In this document: in pieces, positions 12,027 to 17,453 of the stretch | Position numbering within the stretch: position 1 is the stretch's first letter | Layout of the letters: each line of letters begins with the position of its first letter | Made by a program: the position numbers and the translations under genes | From: Chersky-822 sp035553055 | Lineage (GTDB): Bacteria; Actinomycetota; Actinomycetes; Streptosporangiales; Streptosporangiaceae | NCBI GenBank assembly: GCA_035553055.1 | Contig: DATNEK010000057.1 | Span: 1 to 17,453, forward strand | DNA: 17,453 nt | Reading direction: 5' to 3' | Notes under the pieces: model-generated | What the model was told of the DNA's origin: nothing | The model's input: only the letters and a program-made list of their open reading frames with translations | Database searches by the model: none

Positions 12027-14558
12027 ATGGTATCGGGTATATACGGCGGCACCACCGTGGAGTTCAACGCGTTCATCGGCCGCGATCGAGAACTGCGTGA
12101 ACTCCGTGCGCTGGCCGCTGGTGTACGGGCCCTGACGCTGTGCGGTGCCGGGGGGATCGGCAAAACCCGGCTCGCGCTTCATCTGCTTGCCGAGCTCGCG
12201 GTCGGCTATCCGGACGGAGCATGGTTCGTCGAGCTAGCCGACTTGCGGCAGCCAGAGCTTGTGGCGTCGCGGATCGCCTCGGTGATCGGCGTGACGGAAG
12301 AGCCCGGCCGCCCTTTGCTTGCCACGCTCGCTGACGCGCTCAGGTCACGCCGGATGCTGCTGTGCGTGGACAACTGCGAGCACCTGATAGATGCGTGCGC
12401 GCACGCCTGCCAGCGGCTGCTGGCTAGTTCGGCTGGGCTGCGGGTCATCGCGACGAGCCGGGAGCCGCTCCGGGTGGCCGCGGAAACCGTCTGGCAAGTC
12501 CCGCCGCTCTCGCTCCCGCCCGCCGGGACAGCCGCGACCGGCGAGCGCGCCACGGCGGACGGCGGCACCGAGGCCGTGGCCTTCGACGATCACGCCAGCT
12601 GCAGGGGCGGAGCTGACGCACTCAGGCTGTTCGCCGACAGGGCTGCGGCTGCCAGGCCCGGCTTCGTGCTCGGACCGGCTAACCTGCGGGCCGTCACCGA
12701 GATCTGCCGTTCTCTTGACGGCCTCCCGCTGGCGATCGAGCTGGCCGCCGCCTGGGTGCGGGCGCTGACCGTCGACCAGATCGCGGCCCGGCTCGGCGAT
12801 CGCTTCAAGCTGCTCAACTCGGCGGATCGGACGGTCCCCGCGCGGCACCGCACGCTGCGCGACGCGATCGACTGGAGCCATGACCTGCTGTCCGCGCGGG
12901 AGAAGGTGCTGCTGCGCAGGCTGTCGGTATTCGCTGACTGGCCGCTCGAGATGGCCGAACAGGTCTGCGCGCGGGTGACCCCAGGCGATGAGATCGCCGC
13001 CAGCGAGATACTCGACCTGATCACCGGCCTTGCCGACAAGTCGCTCATCATCACCGAACCGGTCGTCGGCGGCAAGATCAGATACCGGATGCTCGACACG
13101 ATCCGCGAGTACGCCGCGGCACGGCTGGCCGAGGCGGGCGAAAGGAACCTGATGCTCCGGCGGTTCCGCGCCTACACGGTCGCGGAGACCGAGGATCTGT
13201 CCATGATGGGGATGGCGCAGGTCAGGGCCTCGTGGTCGGCGAGAGTCGACGCGCTCACGCGGTTCGACGCGGAGATCGCCAACGTACGGCTGGTACTCGG
13301 CCGGGCGCTGGCGGACGGCGACATCGAGTCAGGGTTGCGGATCTGCGTGGCGATGCGGGCGGGCTGGATCCCCAAGGGCTCGTTCGCCGAGGGCGCGGAC
13401 TGGATGGACGCGTTCCTCCGCGCCGGCCGAGCTGGGCTCAGCGATGACGTGCTCGGCTCGGCGCTGGTCGCGCGCGCTCAGCTCGCGATGGCGGCCGACC
13501 CCGACGCGGCACGGGGCTACGCGCTCGAAGGGCTGGCGCTGTGCGGGTCTGACGCGGCGAGATTCTGGGCGGCGTCGGCGCTCAACCTGCTCGCCGAGGT
13601 CGCGCTGCACGCCAGGAACCTTGACGAAGCCGTGGCCAGGGCCGATGAGGCCATGGCCGTGGCCAGGTCAGCCGGCGACTGGTGGAACGAGGGCTACGCG
13701 ACCGGTACGCTCGCCGCCACGGCGGCGTTTCGCGGCGAGTTCGCGGCGGCCAAGGATCTCGCCGAGCAAGCGCTGGCGATCACCTACGAGATCGACCAGC
13801 AGTGGGGGGCGGCGCGGGCGCTGCTCGGGCTCGGCGACCTGGCCAGGCTCACCGGCGACCTGGATCAGGCTAACCAGCGCTACACGGACGCGCTCGCCAT
13901 CGTGCGCGAGATCGACGCCAAGCCGGAAATCGCCCGTTGCCTGGCCGGTCTTGGCCGGATCGCGATCAGCCAGGGCGACCTCTCCGCGGCGGCCAAGCAC
14001 TTCGGTGACAGCCTCGTGCTCAGCAAGTCGACCGGCAGCAGGATCGGGGTCATCAGGGGACTCGACGCTTTCGCCGCGCTGGCCGCGGACCTGGCAATGC
14101 CGGAGCCCGCCGTCCGGCTAGCCGCCGCGGCGGCGGCGCTCCGTGCCGAAGCCGGCTTGCCCGTGGCGCCGCCGGCCAGGACCAGCAGGATCACCGACGC
14201 GGCCGCGGCGCTTGGCGACCGGGCGGTCAGCGACCTCTGGCAGGCTGGCCTGCTGCTCGGCGGCGACGCCGCGGTGTCGCTCGCGCTCGCGATCGGCGAT
14301 CGGGGCAGGCCAGCGGCCGCACCGGGCGAGCACGCGCAACCTGACCCCATCGCCACGCCCGCGACCGGCGGGCTCACCGCGCGAGAACTGCAGATCGCTG
14401 ACCTGATCGCCGGGGGCGCGAGCAACAAGGCAATCGCCGAGGCGCTCGTCATCACCCCGGCGACGGCGGCCAGGCACGTCGCGAACATCATGGGCAAGCT
14501 CGGCGTCAACTCCCGTGCCCAGATAGCCGCTTGGGCGCTGAAGCGATCAGCGAGCTAG
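12027..14558 (+). CDS. MalT/STAND-like regulator: NTPase, TPR-like repeats, LuxR-type HTH
   Basis: An 843-residue signal-transduction NTPase. After the lead-in FIGRDRELRELRAL come Walker A GAGGIGKT at 40-47, Walker B LLCVDNCEHL with D115, and the sensor strand RVIATSREPLR, the usual signature of large actinobacterial ATPase regulators of the STAND class. A winged-helix-like segment around residues 280-350 (LRDAIDWSHDLLSAREKVLLRRLSVF in shape) follows. About 440-760 is Ala/Leu-rich helical repeat sequence of tetratricopeptide type. The last 62 residues are a LuxR HTH with LTARELQIADLIAGGASNKAIAEALVITPATAARHV. Such proteins bind a ligand through the repeats, oligomerise with ATP and activate transcription. 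ATG at 12027 was chosen (GGTGG 4 bases upstream); an in-frame ATG at 11919 would add 36 residues of low third-position GC. The target genes are unknown. The stop overlaps the convergent PRPP synthetase-like gene by 4 bases. Confidence 0.9.
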   Translation: MVSGIYGGTTVEFNAFIGRDRELRELRALAAGVRALTLCGAGGIGKTRLALHLLAELAVGYPDGAWFVELADLRQPELVASRIASVIGVTEEPGRPLLATLADALRSRRMLLCVDNCEHLIDACAHACQRLLASSAGLRVIATSREPLRVAAETVWQVPPLSLPPAGTAATGERATADGGTEAVAFDDHASCRGGADALRLFADRAAAARPGFVLGPANLRAVTEICRSLDGLPLAIELAAAWVRALTVDQIAARLGDRFKLLNSADRTVPARHRTLRDAIDWSHDLLSAREKVLLRRLSVFADWPLEMAEQVCARVTPGDEIAASEILDLITGLADKSLIITEPVVGGKIRYRMLDTIREYAAARLAEAGERNLMLRRFRAYTVAETEDLSMMGMAQVRASWSARVDALTRFDAEIANVRLVLGRALADGDIESGLRICVAMRAGWIPKGSFAEGADWMDAFLRAGRAGLSDDVLGSALVARAQLAMAADPDAARGYALEGLALCGSDAARFWAASALNLLAEVALHARNLDEAVARADEAMAVARSAGDWWNEGYATGTLAATAAFRGEFAAAKDLAEQALAITYEIDQQWGAARALLGLGDLARLTGDLDQANQRYTDALAIVREIDAKPEIARCLAGLGRIAISQGDLSAAAKHFGDSLVLSKSTGSRIGVIRGLDAFAALAADLAMPEPAVRLAAAAAALRAEAGLPVAPPARTSRITDAAAALGDRAVSDLWQAGLLLGGDAAVSLALAIGDRGRPAAAPGEHAQPDPIATPATGGLTARELQIADLIAGGASNKAIAEALVITPATAARHVANIMGKLGVNSRAQIAAWALKRSAS

Positions 14559-15499
14559 TGCGGATCGAACAGGGCGCTGACCGACTCGCCCTCGTGTATC
14601 CGCCTGATTGCCTCGGCCAGCGCCGAGGCGACCGAGATCACGTGCAGCTTTTCGTCTCGCTCCGACTCTGTGATCGCGACCGTGTTCGTGCACACCACTT
14701 GCTCCACCTCGGGCCAGGCGACGATCCGCTTGAGCGCGCCGTCGCAGAACAGTCCGTGCGTGCAGGCGATCTTTACCGAGCGCGCGCCTTGCTCACGCAG
14801 CTTGCCGAGCAACTCGATGATCGTGGTGCCTCTGGCGATCTCATCGTCGAGCACGATGACGTTGCGCCGGGTTACCTCGCCGATGATCGAGGTGACCGTT
14901 ACTTTCTCGTCGTCGATCCGCTCCTTGGCCCCGGCGGCCACCGGCAGGCCGAGCATGCGCGCGAGCGCCGCGGCCGCCTTGGCGTTGCCCAGGTCGGGCG
15001 AGACGACGACCGAGTTGGACAAGTCCTCGGCCCGGAAGTGCGCCGCGAGCTCGCGTAGCGCGTGCAGGTGATCCACAGGTACCGAGAAGAACCCGTGCAC
15101 CTGCGGCGAGTGCAAGGTCATCGTGAGCACCCGGCTGGCGCCGGCCGCCACCAGCAGGTCGGCAACCAGCCGGCCGCCGATCGAGACCCTCGGCATTGTC
15201 TTCTTGTCCGAACGGGCATACGCGTAATGCGGCATAACCGCCGTTACCCGGGCCGCCGACGCCCCCCTCGCCGCGTCGATCATCAGCAGCAGCTCAACGA
15301 GGTGCTCTTGAACCGGTGCTGACAGCGGCTGGATCAGGAAGACGTCTCGTTCCCTGCAGTTGGATTGCAGCTGGACTTCCAGGCAATCGTTGGCGAACCG
15401 GCGGACGTCGGATGGTTGCAACGGAACGCCAAGGTGCCCGCAAATCTCGGCCGCCAGATTCCCGTGAGCGGTGCCGCTGAAGATCGAAATTTCGCGCAC
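14555..15499 (-). CDS. Divergent ribose-phosphate pyrophosphokinase (PRPP synthetase-like)
   Basis: A 314-residue enzyme with full-length PRPP synthetase architecture, two phosphoribosyltransferase-like domains. Such enzymes move pyrophosphate from ATP to ribose 5-phosphate, giving PRPP and AMP. Conserved elements are HYAYARSDKK (91-100, ATP site), LHSPQVHGFF with catalytic H130, SPDLG around D168, and THGLF near residue 238. Key loops differ from the standard enzyme. The ribose-phosphate loop reads DDEIARGTT (218-226) rather than DDxIDTxGT, losing the second acidic residue. The flexible-loop motif KRR is KER (192-194). The SPDxGGxxRA motif is SPDLGNAKAA. It may still make PRPP, with altered control, or act on another sugar phosphate. 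The start is GTG 15499, with no ribosome site but TAGTCT 6 bases upstream. It follows the adenylate-kinase-like gene by 80 bases; that enzyme could recycle the AMP. Confidence 0.85.
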   Translation of the reverse strand: MREISIFSGTAHGNLAAEICGHLGVPLQPSDVRRFANDCLEVQLQSNCRERDVFLIQPLSAPVQEHLVELLLMIDAARGASAARVTAVMPHYAYARSDKKTMPRVSIGGRLVADLLVAAGASRVLTMTLHSPQVHGFFSVPVDHLHALRELAAHFRAEDLSNSVVVSPDLGNAKAAAALARMLGLPVAAGAKERIDDEKVTVTSIIGEVTRRNVIVLDDEIARGTTIIELLGKLREQGARSVKIACTHGLFCDGALKRIVAWPEVEQVVCTNTVAITESERDEKLHVISVASALAEAIRRIHEGESVSALFDPH

Positions 15500-15518
15500 A
15501 TGGCCAGACTATGGCCAT
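15500..15518. promoter_or_regulatory. Perfect 7-bp inverted repeat at the PRPP synthetase-like start
   Basis: ATGGCCA (15500-15506) and TGGCCAT (15512-15518) are exact reverse complements with a 5-base centre. The repeat touches the GTG at 15499 and overlaps the presumed -10 box, so a protein bound here would block transcription. In a longer transcript from upstream, an RNA hairpin would sit directly against the start codon. Confidence 0.5.
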
Positions 15519-15533
15519 CTAGCTAACCATCAA
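15506..15533 (-). promoter_or_regulatory. Promoter of the PRPP synthetase-like gene
   Basis: On the minus strand TTGATG (15533 to 15528) and TAGTCT (15511 to 15506) are separated by 16 bases, and the second box ends 6 bases before the GTG start. This gives a leaderless transcript independent of the upstream adenylate-kinase-like gene. Confidence 0.45.
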
Positions 15534-15544
15534 CTCCGAACGCC

Positions 15545-15575
15545 GACGTGATTTGCCGCACGCCCCGATCACGTC
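15545..15575. promoter_or_regulatory. Perfect 8-bp inverted repeat after the adenylate-kinase-like gene
   Basis: GACGTGAT (15545-15552) and ATCACGTC (15568-15575) are exact reverse complements around a 15-base centre, starting 4 bases after the kinase stop codon. It could be an operator for the gene starting at 15499 or a stem-loop that ends or stabilises the kinase transcript. There is no T-run. Confidence 0.5.
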
Positions 15576-15579
15576 ACCG

Positions 15580-16227
15580 TCAGCCGTTGTACGCCGGCAG
15601 GCTCAGGTTCTTCCTGATGTCGCGTTGCACCTGTTCCCTTGACCGCCTCGCGTCAACGGTGACCACGTACTCCTTGCGCCGGAAGATCTCCAGGACCGGA
15701 TTGGTCTTCTCGTGGTACTCGCGCAGCCTCACCGCCAGCGCGGCCTCGGTGTCGTCCTCCCTGATCACCAGCGGTGACCCGCAGGCGTCGCAGCGGCCTT
15801 CTGTCTGCGGGCTATTCGCTATCAGGTTGTAGTCCATGCCACAGCCCGAGCACAGCCGCCTGGCCAGCACCCGCCGCCTGACCTCGCTGTCGGGCAGGTC
15901 AAGCTGAATGACCCCGTCGATGTCGTAGCTTTCCAAGAAGAACTCGGCCTGCGCCCTATTTCGCGGGAAGCCGTCGATGATGAACCCGTAATTCCAGTCG
16001 TGGTCGAAGAGCCGCTGCCTGACGACGCCCTCCACAAGATCGTCGCTGACCAGCAGGCCGGCCGACATGATGCGCCTGACCTGAGCGCCTAGCTTCGTAT
16101 GGTGCTGCACGTTCCACCGGAAGATGTCGCCGACGGCGATATGCACCAGATCCAGATCGGCTGCCAGCATGCCAGCCTGGGTGCCCTTGCCACTCCCCTG
16201 GACGCCCATGATGACGTATTTGCGCAC
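15580..16227 (-). CDS. Adenylate-kinase-like nucleoside monophosphate kinase with zinc-binding lid
   Basis: A 215-residue P-loop kinase expected to catalyse AMP + ATP = 2 ADP. Features in order: P-loop GVQGSGKGT (8-16), NMP-binding segment with GDIFRWNV (33-40), DGFPRNRAQ (85-93), LID domain 121-160, and DDTEAALAVRLREYHEKT (158-175). The lid holds C126, C129, C146 and C149 (CxxC-16-CxxC), a structural zinc site. It departs from housekeeping Adk: the usual STGD is AVGD, and FRWN replaces LRxA in the AMP-binding helix, so acceptor specificity may differ. It is not in the secY-adk-map setting where the main adk of bacteria usually lies, and is presumably a second enzyme. GTG 16227 overlaps nothing and begins 4 bases after the stop of the small upstream gene. 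Downstream lies the PRPP synthetase-like gene, whose AMP product it could recycle. Confidence 0.88.
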   Translation of the reverse strand: MRKYVIMGVQGSGKGTQAGMLAADLDLVHIAVGDIFRWNVQHHTKLGAQVRRIMSAGLLVSDDLVEGVVRQRLFDHDWNYGFIIDGFPRNRAQAEFFLESYDIDGVIQLDLPDSEVRRRVLARRLCSGCGMDYNLIANSPQTEGRCDACGSPLVIREDDTEAALAVRLREYHEKTNPVLEIFRRKEYVVTVDARRSREQVQRDIRKNLSLPAYNG

Positions 16228-16231
16228 CTCG

Positions 16232-16639
16232 TCAGGCTATCGCGCCATCTTCCTTGATCGTGGCCGCGCCATCGGGAGCGGGCGCGGCCTCGGCGGCGGA
16301 CTGGCTCTCGCCGGGTTGCGCCTCGCCCAGCGCGAACACGCGCTCGCACAGCCGGCGCAGCTTGGGCTCAAGCGAATCGGCGATCAGCGGCCAGTCGGCG
16401 GCAAGCAGGCCGGCGTTGATGAACCGGACGATGTCGTTGCGCTTGCCCTGGGACAGCAACATGCCGTACATGCTGCGCCTGGTCGCATCGTCGCTGACGT
16501 CGCACTCGCGCATGCCCGGCCATGACAGGTGCATGGGTAGCATCAGGACGCCCTTTACCGGCCCCTTCAGGTCATCGATCTGGTCAGGTAGCCGTCCGGA
16601 CGGACCGAGCCGGCCAGGCAGCAGGTCTGCGATAGGCAT
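16232..16639 (-). CDS. Conserved actinobacterial protein of unknown function
   Basis: A 135-residue soluble protein. The N-terminal 100 residues look conserved: MPIADLLPGRLGPSGRLPDQ, then IDDLKGPVKGVLMLPMHLSW, a MYGMLLSQGKRNDIVRFINAG helix, and LIADSLEPKLRRLCERVF. I recognise the pattern 'LPGRLPDxLxxLxGPxxGxVxLPxxLxWSG' from uncharacterised actinobacterial proteins but know no function. The final 30 residues are Ala/Glu/Pro-rich and probably disordered. There is no catalytic motif, signal peptide or membrane segment. It heads the cluster with the adenylate-kinase-like gene 4 bases downstream, so it is almost certainly co-expressed with it. The ATG at 16639 has no ribosome site; TACTAT ends 7 bases before it, pointing to a leaderless message. 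Confidence 0.78.
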   Translation of the reverse strand: MPIADLLPGRLGPSGRLPDQIDDLKGPVKGVLMLPMHLSWPGMRECDVSDDATRRSMYGMLLSQGKRNDIVRFINAGLLAADWPLIADSLEPKLRRLCERVFALGEAQPGESQSAAEAAPAPDGAATIKEDGAIA

Positions 16640-16646
16640 GGCTCGA

Positions 16647-16652
16647 ATAGTA
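16647..16652 (-). promoter_or_regulatory. -10 box of the small protein / adenylate-kinase-like operon
   Basis: TACTAT on the minus strand, a 5-of-6 match to TATAAT, ends 7 bases before ATG 16639. No -35 match is visible 16-18 bases further up. Confidence 0.45.
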
Positions 16653-16746
16653 CTGACCGCCCGGCTACCGCCTGTAGTAACTCGCGGAGAGCTGACCTAC
16701 CCGATGCCGATCCCTGGCCGGCGCTATGGCAACGCGATGCCGGCGC

Positions 16747-16752
16747 TAGGCT
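16747..16752 (+). promoter_or_regulatory. -10-like box of the two-helix membrane protein gene
   Basis: TAGGCT (TANNNT) ends 6 bases before ATG 16759. The divergent gap 16640-16758 also holds the direct repeat GCCGGCGCTA at 16717-16726 and 16739-16748, the second copy overlapping the start of this box. Confidence 0.35.
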
Positions 16753-16758
16753 CAAGCC

Positions 16759-17220
16759 ATGTCCGACACACCAGCTGACCAGCGGTGGCGGGTGCTGTTC
16801 ACTCCCCGGTGGCTCAGCTGGCACCTGTTCGCCGTCGTGGCGTTCGCCGGGATGCTGTGGCTGGGTGACTGGCAGTTCCGCCGCGCCGTGGGCGGGAACC
16901 CGCTCAGCTGGGCGTACACGTTCGAGTGGCCGGTCTTCGCTGTTTTCGGAGCTGTGTTCTGGGTCAAGACGATCAGAGATGAACTGCGCCCCAGCACGCC
17001 GGCTCAGCGGGAGAACGTGGTGCTTCCCTCCGGCGCTGGCGCAGGCGGCGAAGGAACAGCCAGCCAGGGCACGGGCGCGGCGATCAACGTAGCGCGGACC
17101 GGGCTTGACTCGCGGGCCGATGACGGCGAGAACGACACGGAGCTTGCCGAGTACAACGCGTATCTGGCCGTGCTGAACAAAGAAGTCAAGGGCCACGGCA
17201 AGTGGCACGGGCTGCGCTAG
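16759..17220 (+). CDS. Small two-helix membrane protein next to DUF3817 (SURF1-like N-terminus)
   Basis: A 153-residue protein of an uncharacterised actinobacterial family. FTPRWLSWHLFAVVAFAGML is the first membrane helix (about 18-36), followed by LGDWQFRRA, which resembles the LGxWQxxR signature after the first helix of SURF1, though the large SURF1 middle domain is missing. A second helix spans about 53-69 (WPVFAVFGAVFWVKT). The cytoplasmic C-terminal half has a low-complexity Gly/Ala linker (about 90-110) and a conserved-looking end, DTELAEYNAYLAVLN. The TELAEYN-type ending and the DUF3817 gene directly downstream are, as I recall, the normal context of this family in Streptomyces and relatives. 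ATG 16759 is supported by a TANNNT box 6 bases upstream. No function is known; a link to cytochrome oxidase assembly would be speculation. Confidence 0.78.
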   Translation: MSDTPADQRWRVLFTPRWLSWHLFAVVAFAGMLWLGDWQFRRAVGGNPLSWAYTFEWPVFAVFGAVFWVKTIRDELRPSTPAQRENVVLPSGAGAGGEGTASQGTGAAINVARTGLDSRADDGENDTELAEYNAYLAVLNKEVKGHGKWHGLR

Positions 17221-17276
17221 CGAGGGCAGGGCTAGCGAGGGCAGGGCCAGCCAGGGCAGGGCCAGCCAGGGCAGGG
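17217..17276. repeat. Four tandem 15-bp repeats (minisatellite)
   Basis: Units at 17217-17231, 17232-17246, 17247-17261 and 17262-17276. Units 1 and 2 are identical (CTAGCGAGGGCAGGG) and units 3 and 4 are identical (CCAGCCAGGGCAGGG), differing from 1 and 2 at two positions. The first unit contains the TAG stop of the preceding gene. The array fills most of the gap before the DUF3817 gene. Confidence 0.95.
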
Positions 17277-17314
17277 CGCCAGGCGGAGCGGCCGGACAGC
17301 GGGCAGGTTGAGAG

Positions 17315-17453
17315 GTGGAAGAGTTGGAAGCCGACAAGCTACGCGCTGTGGTGGTGCGCGCATACCGCGTGATGGCCTACGTGACCGGCACCATGCTGAT
17401 CATCTTGTGCTTCGTGGGCATACCGCTGCAGGTGTTCGCCGGCGATGACGCGG
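17315..17453 (+). CDS. DUF3817 integral membrane protein, N-terminal part (runs off the window)
   Basis: The first 46 codons of a small membrane protein that continues beyond the window. After about 12 polar residues the motif VVRAYRVMAYVTGTMLIILC forms the first helix, followed by GIPLQVFAG. This R-x-Y-R-x-x-A-x-x-T-G start is what I associate with DUF3817, a three-helix actinobacterial family related to YdzA-like membrane proteins. The GTG at 17315 is the likely start, with GAGAG just upstream; ATG at 17372 lies inside the first helix and is less likely. It is 94 bases behind the two-helix membrane protein, with the 15-bp repeat array between them. Its function is unknown. Confidence 0.75.
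   Translation, partial: MEELEADKLRAVVVRAYRVMAYVTGTMLIILCFVGIPLQVFAGDDA

Noticed and set aside
16567..17337. A 256-codon minus-strand frame starting with Leu/Pro/Trp/Ala repeats.
   Set aside because: The repeat look comes from reading the 15-bp minisatellite backwards; the rest is antisense to the two-helix membrane protein and the small conserved gene.

Overview
The window is high-GC, densely coded DNA from an actinobacterium. The evidence is a mycothiol-dependent-type enzyme, an Ada-AlkA fusion followed by ogt (the mycobacterial arrangement), a PASTA-type Ser/Thr kinase, and DUF6412 and DUF3817 membrane proteins. Frequent use of AGG for arginine (7 of the first 23 Arg codons of the Ada-AlkA gene, 3 of 11 in ogt) is not typical of Streptomyces and may point to a less-sampled lineage. 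I cannot name the genus. There are no tRNA or rRNA genes, transposases, CRISPR arrays or phage genes, and no gene-free stretch above 300 bases.

Left part (1-4759), all on the minus strand. The 5' end of a YidC/Oxa1-type insertase lies downstream of a DUF6412 membrane protein. Next come a one-pass Ser/Thr kinase with a PASTA-like domain and an unusual His/Gly/Asp-rich tail, then an ArsR regulator / AHSA1 (SRPBCC) protein / MDMPI-family enzyme operon with a recognisable promoter and a possible hairpin terminator. The last gene here is an unassigned four-helix membrane protein with a long coiled coil.

Centre (4969-11844). A tetR-ABC-ABC operon on the minus strand encodes a heterodimeric exporter with one canonical and one degenerate ATP site. 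It diverges from a plus-strand alkylation-repair pair, Ada-AlkA fusion and ogt. Between them, next to the tetR promoter, are four CGCAA elements arranged as two pairs 17 bp apart, a candidate control element for one or both transcription units.

Right part (12027-17453). A large MalT/STAND-like regulator (NTPase, tetratricopeptide-like middle, LuxR HTH) runs convergently into a minus-strand cluster. That cluster holds a small conserved protein, an adenylate-kinase-like enzyme with a zinc lid, and a divergent PRPP synthetase. The two enzymes could be coupled through AMP. The 79-base gap between them holds two perfect inverted repeats and a promoter-like sequence. Divergent from this cluster are a small two-helix membrane protein and the start of a DUF3817 protein, separated by a four-copy 15-bp minisatellite.

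A recurring trait is a TANNNT box 6-7 bases before the start codon at five genes (starts at 4759, 9607, 15499, 16639 and 16759). This suggests leaderless transcripts. All functional calls come from reading motifs by eye; no search or structure prediction was run.
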